A program made the translations under genes and the position numbers. Shown piece by piece: positions 1 to 8,580 of a DNA stretch of 64,000 nt. Numbering within the stretch: the first letter of the stretch is position 1; each line of letters begins with the position of its first letter. The stretch covers positions 1 through 64,000 of the forward strand of contig JAFXSE010000004.1 in NCBI GenBank assembly GCA_017525855.1, in the 5' to 3' direction. Below the pieces are notes generated by a model. It ran no database searches. It saw only the letters and a list, made by a program, of their open reading frames with translations, and was not told the origin of the DNA. Source of the DNA: Bacilli bacterium. Its GTDB lineage: Bacteria; Bacillota; Bacilli; RF39; UBA660.

Positions 1-310
1 ATTATTAATAGTATTTGGAATAGTTATAAAAGATAAAACACAAAAAGAAAAACCAGTTACAACTCCAACTAATACTCCAACAAATAATAATGAATATACA
101 TATGACGAAGCAAAAAACATTGGGGAAAGCTTATATCAAAGAGAGACTAATCAAACAGAAGTAACAGAAGAGGAAGATGGTTATCACATAATTATAAAAG
201 ATAAAGAAACAGGCAAAAAGATTAATGAAGTTATAATGGATAAAAGTGGTAATATAGTTTCTGAAAAGCCATCTGGTGTTACTAATGGTGGAGAAATTGT
301 AGAAAACTAA
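1..310 (+). CDS. C-terminal part of a membrane-anchored hypothetical protein (5' truncated)
   Basis: An open frame enters at base 2 and runs to a TAA at 308-310, about 102 residues. It opens with a hydrophobic run (LLIVFGIVI, the end of a membrane segment), then a Thr/Pro/Asn-rich linker, then a small soluble domain with charged repeats such as IIIKDKETGKK. This is the layout of a single-pass protein with an extracytoplasmic domain. The start lies outside the window. I do not recognise the family. In Bacillus the slot upstream of noc holds rsmG, and this protein is not RsmG-like. The minus-strand frame over the same bases is a shadow. Confidence 0.7.
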   Translation, partial: LLIVFGIVIKDKTQKEKPVTTPTNTPTNNNEYTYDEAKNIGESLYQRETNQTEVTEEEDGYHIIIKDKETGKKINEVIMDKSGNIVSEKPSGVTNGGEIVEN

Positions 311-440
311 TAAAGAGAATAAAAATGGCAATAAAATGCCGTTTTTATTTTATATATATTTCTTTTCTTGTCATAAAAAAGAATGAGTGATATAATATAA
401 AATAGGAAAGAATCATTAAGAATAGAAAGAAGGGTTTATT

Positions 441-1955
441 ATGCAGTCAGGACAAGAAGTAGTACAACTACATTTAGATGATATTATACCTAATCGTTTC
501 CAACCAAGAGAAGTATTTGATGAGCGCGCATTAAAAGAATTGGCAGCTTCTATTAAAGAACATGGTGTAATACAACCAATCATTGTAAGACAAGTAAATA
601 ATAAATATGAAATTATAGCTGGAGAACGAAGATATAAAGCTTCAGCATTAGCTGGTATGACTAAAATTCCTGCAATAGTAAATAATTTAGATGATAAGGA
701 AGCTGCAAAAGTAGCTCTTCTAGAAAACTTGCAAAGAAAAAACTTAAACCCAATAGAAGAAGCTAGAACTTATCAAAAAATATTAGAATTAGATCAAATG
801 ACTCAAGAACAACTAGCAAAAACGATGGGAAAAAGTCAATCAGCCGTTGCAAACAAGTTAAGGTTACTAGCGTTACCTGACGATATTCAAATAGCTTTAT
901 TAAAAGAAGAAATTTCAGAAAGGCATGCCAGAACTCTTTTAAATTTATCTAATCCAGAAGACCAAAGAAAAATGCTAAATAGAATAATAACAGAAAAAAT
1001 GAGCGTAAGAAATTTGGAAGAAGAAATAAAGAAAATAAATGGCGTATCTACTTCAAATCAAGAAGGTGAAAAAAATATAATGCAAAATGAACTTATAACA
1101 AATAATAACAGTATTAAAAGTAATCAATCAGAGTTTATTCTAAATCCGTCTAACAATTTTACAGTAGTTCCACAACCAGCAACTAAACCAACTTTAATGG
1201 AAATGGCAAAAGAGGATAAAAATGAGGTTATTAATTATGGAAATATAGATGATGATGAATTAGATAATGAAAACAAAAACATTCAGCAATTTAATTCACA
1301 GGAGATATCAGCTAATCAAACATTTGATATTGATAAAATTAAAACTGACACCAAGGATATAAATCAAATTTTTGATAGCCAAAAACAACCTACTGAATCA
1401 GAAGAAAAAACAAAAATATCTAACGATTTAGACAGCTTATTAAATATAAAACCTCAAACAACTGAAAATAATGGCTTTACTGTAGTAATGGATGCTATAA
1501 AAAATGAAGAAGATAACAACAAATTAAACAAAGAAGAATATTTCCAAGGCCCAGAATTAATGTCTGTACAATTACCTGATACTACAACAAATGCAAATGC
1601 CGTAATTAAAAATTATGATAATCCACTTGAAAAATTTCAAAATATGGATAATCAACCAGTAAAACAAAGTCAAGCAGACATATTAAATATGAATAATAAA
1701 AGCTCTTTATTCCAAGATAATAAACCAAAATCAGCACCTCAAAAACAAGAAAAATCTTTAGGAATGGCCCTAATTGAAGATACATTTAACATCAAACCAA
1801 AAGAAAAACAGAAAGATTACAACACTCAACAAATGGTACAAAAAATAAGAGAAACAATTCAATTGTTAGAAAAAAGCGGAGCTAAAATAGATACTGATGA
1901 AATAGATTTTGAGAATCAGTACCAAATAGTTATCAGAATAGATAAAAATAATTAA
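441..1955 (+). CDS. noc: Noc-like ParB-family protein with a long Asn/Gln-rich insertion
   Basis: ParB/Noc-family CTPase clamp. Residues 1-115 form the ParB N-terminal domain with IPNRFQPRE and the CTP-binding motif AGERRYKAS. Residues about 118-200 form the helix-turn-helix DNA-binding domain (GKSQSAVANKLRLL, ISERHARTLL), closer to Noc than to Spo0J. Residues about 205-450 are low-complexity and Asn/Gln/Asp-rich, apparently disordered. The last 45 residues are again folded (VQKIRETIQLLEKSGAKID). Length is 504 aa against roughly 280 for Bacillus Noc. The N-terminus lacks the short amphipathic membrane-targeting helix known in Bacillus Noc. It sits just before parA-parB, as noc does in Bacillus. 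An RBS (GAAGGG) precedes the ATG. Being a second ParB rather than a nucleoid-occlusion factor cannot be excluded. Confidence 0.85.
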   Translation: MQSGQEVVQLHLDDIIPNRFQPREVFDERALKELAASIKEHGVIQPIIVRQVNNKYEIIAGERRYKASALAGMTKIPAIVNNLDDKEAAKVALLENLQRKNLNPIEEARTYQKILELDQMTQEQLAKTMGKSQSAVANKLRLLALPDDIQIALLKEEISERHARTLLNLSNPEDQRKMLNRIITEKMSVRNLEEEIKKINGVSTSNQEGEKNIMQNELITNNNSIKSNQSEFILNPSNNFTVVPQPATKPTLMEMAKEDKNEVINYGNIDDDELDNENKNIQQFNSQEISANQTFDIDKIKTDTKDINQIFDSQKQPTESEEKTKISNDLDSLLNIKPQTTENNGFTVVMDAIKNEEDNNKLNKEEYFQGPELMSVQLPDTTTNANAVIKNYDNPLEKFQNMDNQPVKQSQADILNMNNKSSLFQDNKPKSAPQKQEKSLGMALIEDTFNIKPKEKQKDYNTQQMVQKIRETIQLLEKSGAKIDTDEIDFENQYQIVIRIDKNN

Positions 1956-2052
1956 AAGGTTGAAATATATCAACTTTTTTTGATATTTAGTTTCCAAAGA
2001 ACGTAATTTTTGATACAATAAGAAATGTGAGAAAAATAGAAAGGTGATTAAG

Positions 2053-2838
2053 ATGGGAAAGATTATTTCATTAGTAAATCAAAAAGGTGGAGTAGGAAAA
2101 ACAACAACAAGTATAAATCTTTCTGCATCATTAGCAGTATTAAATAAAAAGGTACTATTAATTGATTTAGACCCACAAGGTAATACGACTACTGGTGTTG
2201 GAATAAATAAGGCTGATATTGATAAAAGTATTTATGATGTCTTAACTGAAAAGTGCCAATTAGAAGAAGCAATTATAAAAACAAAGTATTCTAAATTATA
2301 TGTTATGCCAGCTACTATAAATTTAGCAGGTTTAGATATAGAATTAATAGAAAAAGGGCAAAGCAATCCGGGGTTTACAAAAGGAGCGCAATTAAAAAAG
2401 CATTTAGATAGATTAAAAGATAACTTTGATTATATTATAATAGATTGCCCACCTTCACTAGGATTAATAACAACAAATGCCTTAACAGCATCAGATTCAG
2501 TTATTATACCAGTTCAATGTGAGTTTTTTGCATTAGAAGGAATTATGCAATTATTAAATACTATAATGCTTGCACAAAAAACATTAAACCCTAGCTTGGA
2601 AATTGAAGGCGTACTACTAACAATGCTTGATTCTAGAACAAATCTAGGTATAGAAGTAGTAGATGATATTAGAAAGTTTTTTAAAGAAAAAGTATATAAT
2701 ACAATTATCCCAAGATTAATTAGATTAACGGAAGCACCATCCCATGGGGAACCAATAATAGCTTATGATCCTAAAAGTAGAGGATCTGCAGCTTATTTAA
2801 ATTTAGCTAAGGAAGTGATTGAAAGAAATGGAAAATAG
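2053..2838 (+). CDS. parA: Chromosome-partition ATPase ParA (Soj)
   Basis: Deviant Walker-type ATPase that works with ParB at parS sites in origin segregation. The deviant Walker A motif KGGVGKTTTSINL is at residues 10-22, IDLDPQGN follows near residue 39, and IIDCPPSLG near 115. The frame opens earlier at a GTG (2044), but AAGGTG at 2041-2046 is a good ribosome site for the ATG at 2053, giving 261 aa, the usual Soj length. It overlaps parB by about 10 bases, so the two are translationally coupled. Confidence 0.95.
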   Translation: MGKIISLVNQKGGVGKTTTSINLSASLAVLNKKVLLIDLDPQGNTTTGVGINKADIDKSIYDVLTEKCQLEEAIIKTKYSKLYVMPATINLAGLDIELIEKGQSNPGFTKGAQLKKHLDRLKDNFDYIIIDCPPSLGLITTNALTASDSVIIPVQCEFFALEGIMQLLNTIMLAQKTLNPSLEIEGVLLTMLDSRTNLGIEVVDDIRKFFKEKVYNTIIPRLIRLTEAPSHGEPIIAYDPKSRGSAAYLNLAKEVIERNGK

Positions 2839-3721
2839 TAACATCCCAAGAAAAGCACTTGGAAAAGGATTAGAAGAACTATTCAATAGTGAACCATTGG
2901 ATTTTTCTAAAGTAGAAGAAAAAATTATAAAATCTACCCCAAAAGATGAAATAATCAAAGTAAAACTATCAGAGTTAAGAAGCAATCCATATCAACCGAG
3001 AAAAATATTTGATGAAGATGCACTTCAAGAGTTAGCGTCATCTATTAAAGAACATGGTGTGTTTCAACCAATAATAATTAAACCAAGTATTAAAGGTTAT
3101 GACATAATAGCTGGAGAAAGACGTGTTAAAGCATCACTCTTAGCAGGATTAGAAGAAATACCAGCGATTGTTCGTGATTTTAACGATGAAGAAATGATGG
3201 AAATAGCACTTCTTGAAAATTTACAAAGAGAAGACTTAACTTGTATCGAAGAAGCAAATGCTTATAAAAAAATTGGAGAAACTCTAAATCTAACTCAAGA
3301 AGAATTAGCTAAAAAAGTAGGAAAAAGCAGATCATATATTACTAATACTTTAGGTTTATTAAAATTACCTGCTGAAACACAAAAATTAATAAATGAACAT
3401 AAAATAACAGCAGGACATGCTAAAGTATTAAGTAAATTAGAAGATAACTATAAAATTAAAGAGTTAACAGACAGGATTATAACTGAAGGTATTAGTGTAA
3501 GAGAACTAGAACATATTACTTCATCTCCTGAAGACTATGCCAGAAAGAACAAAATCACAAAAACAAAAGAAAAAAAAGAAAATGTTTATGCATACTTAGA
3601 AGATTCAATCAGTGACAAACTAGGAACAAAAGTAAAAATTAAGAATAATAAACTAGAAATATCTTTTACTAACTCTAATGATTTAAATCGTCTTTTAGAA
3701 ATAATGAATTTAGATAAATAA
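2828..3721 (+). CDS. parB: Chromosome-partition protein ParB (Spo0J)
   Basis: ParB CTPase that loads at parS and spreads. It begins with the typical ParA-stimulating N-terminus (RKALGKGLEELF), then NPYQPRKIFDEDALQEL, the CTP motif AGERRVKAS, a helix-turn-helix (GKSRSYITNTLGLL) and a C-terminal dimerisation segment (KLGTKVKIKNNKLEI). About 297 aa, normal for the family. The frame also allows a TTG at 2819. I prefer the ATG at 2828; the AAGGAAG upstream lies inside parA and serves either start. It overlaps the end of parA. Confidence 0.95.
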   Translation: MENSNIPRKALGKGLEELFNSEPLDFSKVEEKIIKSTPKDEIIKVKLSELRSNPYQPRKIFDEDALQELASSIKEHGVFQPIIIKPSIKGYDIIAGERRVKASLLAGLEEIPAIVRDFNDEEMMEIALLENLQREDLTCIEEANAYKKIGETLNLTQEELAKKVGKSRSYITNTLGLLKLPAETQKLINEHKITAGHAKVLSKLEDNYKIKELTDRIITEGISVRELEHITSSPEDYARKNKITKTKEKKENVYAYLEDSISDKLGTKVKIKNNKLEISFTNSNDLNRLLEIMNLDK

Positions 3722-3740
3722 CCTTAAAAGAGGTGAAAAA

Positions 3741-3935
3741 ATGGAAACAAAAGAATACACCTTAGGTGACAAAATTTTATTAAAGAAGAAACATCCATGT
3801 GGTGGATACGAATGGGAAATAATTAGACTAGGAGCTGACATTAAAATAAAATGTACAACTTGCGGCAGAAGTCTATTTATCCCGAGAATTGACTTAAATA
3901 AAAAGATTAAGAAAATAGTAACGGATGGTGAGTAA
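3741..3935 (+). CDS. DUF951 family small protein (YyzM-like)
   Basis: A 64-residue protein with the DUF951 pattern: an N-terminal GDKILLKKKHPCGGYEWEI block and a CTTCGR knuckle. The Cys/His residues (HPCGG, CTTCG) could bind a metal; that is inference. In Bacillus relatives the same small gene lies between spo0J and ychF, as here. AAAAGAGGTG gives a strong RBS. The function of this family is not known to me. The next gene starts one base after its stop. Confidence 0.85.
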   Translation: METKEYTLGDKILLKKKHPCGGYEWEIIRLGADIKIKCTTCGRSLFIPRIDLNKKIKKIVTDGE

Positions 3936-3936
3936 A

Positions 3937-5544
3937 ATGCCAGAAAAAAGAAAGTTAAAACTAAAAAAATTCTATTTTCATCCAATAACAGTATTCCTAT
4001 TTGGAATATTAATTATAATGATACTAAGTCTAATTTTATCATCTTTTGAAATGCAAACAACTTATAGCACAGCAAATTCAACAGGTACTGATTTAGTATC
4101 AAGGCTTGTGGTAGTTGAAAATTTATTTAGTTATGATAACTTAAAGTATTTAATAAGTAATACAGTAAAGAATTTTATGGGATTCAGTCCTTTATGCATG
4201 CTATTAGTATCGCTAATAGGAATAAGTATAGCAAATGCAACTGGTCTAATTGAAGTAGTTGCCACAAAATATATCAGAAAAATGTCTAAAAACCAATTAA
4301 CATTTTTAATACTATTTCTAGGAATTATATCTTCAATAGTTAATGAAGTTGGATATGCAATACTAATACCTTTGGCAGCTATACTATATGAAAAAGAAGG
4401 AAGAAATCCTCTTTTAGGAATAGTAACAGCTTTCTGTGGCGTTGCCTTTGGTTATGGAGTAACAGTTTTTGTAGGTTCACAAGAAGTAGCTTTGATTCCA
4501 TATACAACAACAGCAGCACGCCTAATAGATTCAACAGCACATATTAGTTTAACCTCTAATTTGTTCTTTATAATAGCAATAACTATAATTTTGCCATTCA
4601 TTGGTACACCAATTATTGAAAAATTAGTATCCCCTCGCCTTCCTAAATATCGTAGATATGATAAAGTTACAGGTAAAACACTACAGACAAGTGAACTACT
4701 ACTTAGTGATATTGAAGAAGAAGAGCAAAAGAAAATAGCATATGAAAAAAACAGTAAGAGAGGTTTGAAATATGCTACAGTAACAGCAATATTAGTAATA
4801 TTATTATTTGCATATATGATAATACCAGATTTACCTGGTTCAGGATTATTACTAGATATGGATGAAAAAATATATTTAACTCAACTATTTGGAGATAACT
4901 CATATTTTCAAGATGGGTTTTCATTTATGGTTGCTATTTTGTTTATATTAACAGGTCTTGCATATGGAATAGGAGCAAGAAGTATTAAAAATGATAAAGA
5001 GTTAATAGAAAAAACAAGAGATACTTTTCATGACATAAGTATGGTAATATTATTAATCTTCATTTTTTCTCAATTTTTGGCTTTCTGGAAGCAATCAAAT
5101 ATTAGTATAGTAATACTTGGATGGATTGCTAATTTATTAAGTAATTTACAATTGGATGGAATAATATTAATAGTTATAACTACCCTATTAGTTGGATTAG
5201 CAGGTTTATTTAATACAAGTATGACAACAAAATGGATGATATTATCTCCAGTTATTGTACCTACATTCATGCAGAATAATATCTCCGCCCCATATGCCCA
5301 AATAGTAATGCGTGTAGGACACTCAATGACATGTGGAATAACACCACTTATGGCCTTCTTTGCTATATATTTAGGATACTTAAATATATATAATCAAAAT
5401 AAGGAAAGGCCTATTACAATAAGACAATCTTTAAAATTTCTAATGCCCTACTTTTCAATAATGCTAGTAGTATGGATTTTAATCATTGGATTATGGTATA
5501 TTACTGGATTTGGCATAGGACCACATGTTAGACCAACGATATAA
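3937..5544 (+). CDS. AbgT-family membrane transporter
   Basis: A polytopic protein of about 535 aa with some 12-13 hydrophobic segments. Its sequence resembles the AbgT family (p-aminobenzoyl-glutamate uptake; some members export sulfonamides): an early large loop, re-entrant-type segments such as NEVGYAILIPLAA and VFVGSQEVALIPY, and a conserved C-terminal GHSMTCGITPLMAFF. The frame opens at an ATG (3925), but GGTGAG at 3927-3932 positions the ATG at 3937, immediately after the DUF951 stop. A clear terminator follows. Substrate is not predictable from sequence alone. Confidence 0.85.
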   Translation: MPEKRKLKLKKFYFHPITVFLFGILIIMILSLILSSFEMQTTYSTANSTGTDLVSRLVVVENLFSYDNLKYLISNTVKNFMGFSPLCMLLVSLIGISIANATGLIEVVATKYIRKMSKNQLTFLILFLGIISSIVNEVGYAILIPLAAILYEKEGRNPLLGIVTAFCGVAFGYGVTVFVGSQEVALIPYTTTAARLIDSTAHISLTSNLFFIIAITIILPFIGTPIIEKLVSPRLPKYRRYDKVTGKTLQTSELLLSDIEEEEQKKIAYEKNSKRGLKYATVTAILVILLFAYMIIPDLPGSGLLLDMDEKIYLTQLFGDNSYFQDGFSFMVAILFILTGLAYGIGARSIKNDKELIEKTRDTFHDISMVILLIFIFSQFLAFWKQSNISIVILGWIANLLSNLQLDGIILIVITTLLVGLAGLFNTSMTTKWMILSPVIVPTFMQNNISAPYAQIVMRVGHSMTCGITPLMAFFAIYLGYLNIYNQNKERPITIRQSLKFLMPYFSIMLVVWILIIGLWYITGFGIGPHVRPTI

Positions 5545-5567
5545 CACCTATTTGGGTGTTTTTTCTT
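5543..5567 (+). terminator. Intrinsic terminator after the AbgT-family gene
   Basis: AACACC / GGTGTT stem with a 6-base loop, followed by a T-run. It ends the parA-parB-DUF951-transporter unit. Confidence 0.85.
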
Positions 5568-5603
5568 GTATAAAATAATATTGAGATACAGATATTTTAA
5601 TGA

Positions 5604-5609
5604 TATAAT
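5604..5609 (+). promoter_or_regulatory. -10 element of the ychF promoter
   Basis: Perfect TATAAT preceded by TGA (extended -10 character), about 26 bases before the ychF start and just after a terminator. Confidence 0.6.
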
Positions 5610-5634
5610 ACAAAAGAAGAAATGAGGTATATAT

Positions 5635-6732
5635 ATGAGTTTAACAGCAGGTATTGTAGGACTTCCTAACGTGGGAAAGTCAACATTGTTTAATGCTATA
5701 ACAAAAAAGCATATTTTAGCAGAGAATTATCCATTTGCTACAATAGAACCAAATGTAGGCGTAGTTACAGTTCCAGATGAAAGAATAGATAAGCTAAATG
5801 AAATGTATAATCCAACAAGACTAATACCAACAGCATATGAATTTACTGATATAGCAGGATTAGTAAAGGGAGCTTCTCAGGGTGAAGGTCTTGGTAATAA
5901 ATTTTTATCACACATAAGAGAAACTGATGCTATCTGTGAAGTCGTTAGGTGCTTTGATGGAGGAAAAATAATCCATGTAGATGGCAATATTGATCCAATA
6001 AGAGATATTGAAACTATCAATTTAGAACTTGCTATAGCAGATTTAGATATTATTAACAACAGATTAGAACGTGTTAGCAAGAAAGCAAGAACTACTAAAA
6101 ACAAGGAAGATTTAAAAGAAGTAGAACTTTTGGAAAAAGCAAAAGATGCACTAGAAAAAAATATTCCACTTCGATTAGTAGACTATACTGAAGAAGATAA
6201 ACAATTATTAAAAAGCTATAGTTTTTTAACTATAAAGCCAATTATATATTTAGCTAATGTTTCTGAAGATAACCTTACAGACGATAATGACTATGTTAAA
6301 CAAGTGAAAGAATATGCAACAAAAGAAAATGCGCCGGTTGTAACACTATGCGCAAAAGTAGAAGAAGAACTAAGTGAACTAGATGATATAGATAAAAAAG
6401 AAATGCTAGAAGGCCTTGGAATAGAAGCAAGCGGTTTAGATAAATTAATAAAAGCAACTTATGAACTATTAGGTTTAGCAACGTATTTCACAGTTGGAAA
6501 AGATGAAGTTCGTGCATGGACCTTCAAAAAAGGAATGAACGCTAAAAAATGTGCAGGTATCATTCATACAGATTTCGAAAAAGGATTTATTAAAGCTGAA
6601 GTTATGAGTTATGAGGATTTAATTAAATATGGAAGCGAACTAAAAGTAAAAGAAGCAGGAAGAGCACGTCTTGAAGGAAAAGATTATTTAATGCAAGATG
6701 GGGATATTTGTTTATTCAGATTTAACGTATAA
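5635..6732 (+). CDS. ychF: Redox/ribosome-associated GTPase (ATPase) YchF/OLA1
   Basis: Obg-family P-loop protein of 365 aa, the family length. G1 motif GLPNVGKSTLFNA is at residues 8-20, switch region near FATIEPNVG, G3 DIAGLVKGA, and a C-terminal TGS domain (YFTVGKDEVRAWTF, then DGDICLFRFNV). Family members hydrolyse ATP in preference to GTP and bind ribosomes. It lies between parB and rpsF as in Bacillus (yyaF). ATG with GAGG upstream. Confidence 0.96.
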   Translation: MSLTAGIVGLPNVGKSTLFNAITKKHILAENYPFATIEPNVGVVTVPDERIDKLNEMYNPTRLIPTAYEFTDIAGLVKGASQGEGLGNKFLSHIRETDAICEVVRCFDGGKIIHVDGNIDPIRDIETINLELAIADLDIINNRLERVSKKARTTKNKEDLKEVELLEKAKDALEKNIPLRLVDYTEEDKQLLKSYSFLTIKPIIYLANVSEDNLTDDNDYVKQVKEYATKENAPVVTLCAKVEEELSELDDIDKKEMLEGLGIEASGLDKLIKATYELLGLATYFTVGKDEVRAWTFKKGMNAKKCAGIIHTDFEKGFIKAEVMSYEDLIKYGSELKVKEAGRARLEGKDYLMQDGDICLFRFNV

Positions 6733-6767
6733 TTAATAATAAAAAACACGAAAAACACAAAAACTAT

Positions 6768-6795
6768 TTTACAAATATAAAAGTTATGATATAAT
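6768..6795 (+). promoter_or_regulatory. Promoter of the rpsF-ssb-rpsR operon
   Basis: TTTACA (6768-6773) and TATAAT (6790-6795) are separated by 16 bases. Confidence 0.7.
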
Positions 6796-6799
6796 ACAT

Positions 6800-6868
6800 G
6801 CGAGTATTAACAAATACTCCTTGCTTTATCCAAGTGATAAGGCCTTATGTCCAAGAGGAGGTGCAAAT
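6800..6868 (+). promoter_or_regulatory. Structured rpsF mRNA leader, candidate ribosomal-protein autoregulatory site
   Basis: Two hairpins sit between the promoter and the rpsF ribosome site. The first is perfect: GAGTATT (6802-6808), loop AACA, AATACTC (6813-6819). The second pairs GCTTTATC (6823-6830) with GATAAGGC (6836-6843) with one G-U pair. AGAGGAGGTG then precedes the ATG. S6:S18 is known to bind its own mRNA leader in many bacteria. I infer a similar role but cannot confirm the S6:S18 consensus by eye. Confidence 0.5.
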
Positions 6869-7156
6869 ATGAATAAGTATGAAATTATGTTTATCGTAAA
6901 ATCAGACATGGAAGAAGCTGAAATCAAAAAAACAGCAGAAAGCATGAAAAAGGTTTTAACTGATAAAGGATCAAAAATACTAGAAGAAAAAGCTATGGGA
7001 CAAAAAGAATTAGCATATGAAATTAATAAAATGAAAACAGGATATTATTTTCTATATGTAGTTGAATCTGATAGCGAAGCAGTAAAAGAATTTGATCGTG
7101 TATCAGGAATTAATGAAAATTTACTTCGTCATTTAATTGTAAAAGTAGAAGACTAA
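6869..7156 (+). CDS. rpsF: 30S ribosomal protein S6
   Basis: Begins MNKYEIMFIV and contains the S6 hallmarks GQKELAYEINK and the Tyr-rich GYYFLYVVE strand; 95 aa, normal for bS6. The frame is open upstream to 6821, but the strong AGAGGAGGTG places the start at 6869. First gene of the conserved rpsF-ssb-rpsR operon; S6 and S18 bind the 30S platform as a pair. Confidence 0.97.
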   Translation: MNKYEIMFIVKSDMEEAEIKKTAESMKKVLTDKGSKILEEKAMGQKELAYEINKMKTGYYFLYVVESDSEAVKEFDRVSGINENLLRHLIVKVED

Positions 7157-7172
7157 TAGTGAGGTAATGAAT

Positions 7173-7655
7173 ATGAATAAAGTATTTTTAATAGGTCGTC
7201 TAACAAGAAATCCAGAACTAAGATATACAGGAAATAATACAGCTGTTGCCACTTTTTCTCTAGCTGTTAACAGAAACTTTACTAATCAATCAGGAGAAAG
7301 AGAAGCAGATTTTATTAATATTGTTGTATGGCGTAAACAAGCTGAAAATGTTAAGAATTATTTAACACAAGGAAGTCAAGTTGCCATAGATGGTCGTCTT
7401 CAAACAAGAACTTATGATGATCAAAATGGTAATAAAAGATATATTACAGAAGTAGTTGCTGATAATGTAGAATTTTTAGGAACAAAAGGTTCAAGCCAGA
7501 ATTCAACAGATAACCAATCATCAACACAACAAGAACAAGGCCCAACTCCTTATGATTTTGGTGATAGTGAACCTAAAACTACAGCTGTAGACAGTAATCC
7601 TTTCGCAGATTTTGGATCAAGCATTGAAATTAGTGATGATGAATTACCATTTTAA
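7173..7655 (+). CDS. ssb: Single-stranded DNA-binding protein
   Basis: OB-fold SSB of 160 aa. It starts MNKVFLIGRLTRNPELRYT, retains FSLAVNR, the RLQTRTYDDQ strand and the FLG end of the fold (about residue 107), then a Gln/Ser-rich linker and the acidic tip DDELPF that binds partner proteins. An ATG six bases upstream (7167) is in frame, but AGGT at 7162-7165 spaces better to 7173 and the family starts MNKV. Between rpsF and rpsR as in Bacillus. Confidence 0.97.
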   Translation: MNKVFLIGRLTRNPELRYTGNNTAVATFSLAVNRNFTNQSGEREADFINIVVWRKQAENVKNYLTQGSQVAIDGRLQTRTYDDQNGNKRYITEVVADNVEFLGTKGSSQNSTDNQSSTQQEQGPTPYDFGDSEPKTTAVDSNPFADFGSSIEISDDELPF

Positions 7656-7673
7656 AAAGGAGGATTAAACATA

Positions 7674-7889
7674 ATGGCAGAGTTTTATCGTAAAAGAAAA
7701 AAAGTATGTATGCTATGTGCTGGAAAAACAGTTGATTATAAAGACCCAGAAACATTAAAAAGATATATAAATGAAAAAGGTAAAATTGTTTCTAAAAGAA
7801 TTACTGGTACATGTGCTAAACATCAAAGAACAATTGCAAGAGAAATCAAAAGAGCTCGTGCAATCGCTTTGTTACCATATACAAAATAG
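7674..7889 (+). CDS. rpsR: 30S ribosomal protein S18
   Basis: 71-residue bS18 with [12 protein letters not shown] near the N-terminus, [12 protein letters not shown], the [17 protein letters not shown] block and [10 protein letters not shown] at the end. AAAGGAGG precedes the ATG. Cys residues in CMLC and TCAKHQ are of the zinc-capable type; that is inference. Last gene of its operon, with a terminator right behind. The gdpP gene that often follows rpsR in Bacillus is missing here. Confidence 0.97.
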   Translation: MAEFYRKRKKVCMLCAGKTVDYKDPETLKRYINEKGKIVSKRITGTCAKHQRTIAREIKRARAIALLPYTK

Positions 7890-7910
7890 GAAAATTCCTA
7901 TTTTTTTTAT
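7885..7910 (+). terminator. Terminator of the rpsF operon
   Basis: AATAGGAA / TTCCTATT hairpin followed by eight T; it overlaps the last codon of rpsR. Confidence 0.85.
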
Positions 7911-8129
7911 TTTTTACTATCTAGTTTTATAAAATATAAAATATATTTAATAACTTTGTTGTTTTTTACCGATGATTAATTATTAAACTTTAAAAATATA
8001 AGAAAATACTGTATAATAGTAATAGCTTTATATGAAGAGGCATAAATTGCCATAATAATTCACAAAATTAGAAATTAAAAGAATGAGAAGTTATAGATAG
8101 AAAATCCTAATTAAAGAGGAGGAATAAAA
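7911..8129 (+). other. Gene-free interval before rplI with a probable promoter
   Basis: About 220 bases of AT-rich DNA. A TATAAT at 8012-8017 (preceded by TG) is the likely rplI-dnaB promoter, leaving about 110 bases of leader. I see no open frame and no clear rho-independent structure in the leader. Confidence 0.5.
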
Positions 8130-8570
8130 ATGCAAGTAATATTTATCAAAGATCTAAAAAAACAAGGTAAAAAAGGTGAAATAAAGACTGTTAAAGATGG
8201 TTATGCAGAAAACTTTTTAATAAAAAATGGTTATGCTATACCAGTAAATGATAGAAATATGAAGAATCTTGAAAGAGAAAAGAAAAATGAAAAAGAAGAA
8301 CATGATAGATTAACTCAAGAAGCACAAGAACTAAAACAAAAATTAGAAAAAGAAACACTTACTTTTAAAGTCAGAACAGGTGAAGGTGATCGCGTGTTTG
8401 GAAGTATAAGTGTAAAACAAATAAAAGAAGAACTTCTTAAAAAAGGCTACAAAATTGATAAAAATAAGATTATAATAGAAAACCAAGTAGCAAGCTTAGG
8501 CTTTCACTATGTTCAAATAGAACTATATCAGAAAATAGTAGCAAAGGTAAAAATTCACGTTGTAAAATAG
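8130..8570 (+). CDS. rplI: 50S ribosomal protein L9
   Basis: 146 aa, the normal bL9 length. N-terminal domain with [19 protein letters not shown] and [13 protein letters not shown], a long charged connecting helix (about residues 45-75), and a C-terminal domain with [21 protein letters not shown] precedes the start. Ten bases ahead of dnaB, so probably co-transcribed as in Bacillus. Confidence 0.97.
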   Translation: MQVIFIKDLKKQGKKGEIKTVKDGYAENFLIKNGYAIPVNDRNMKNLEREKKNEKEEHDRLTQEAQELKQKLEKETLTFKVRTGEGDRVFGSISVKQIKEELLKKGYKIDKNKIIIENQVASLGFHYVQIELYQKIVAKVKIHVVK

Positions 8571-8580
8571 AGGTGATAAT

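Noticed and set aside
441..3721. parS sites near parB
   Set aside because: I looked for the TGTTnCACGTGnAACA type palindrome near noc-parA-parB and saw none that I could support.
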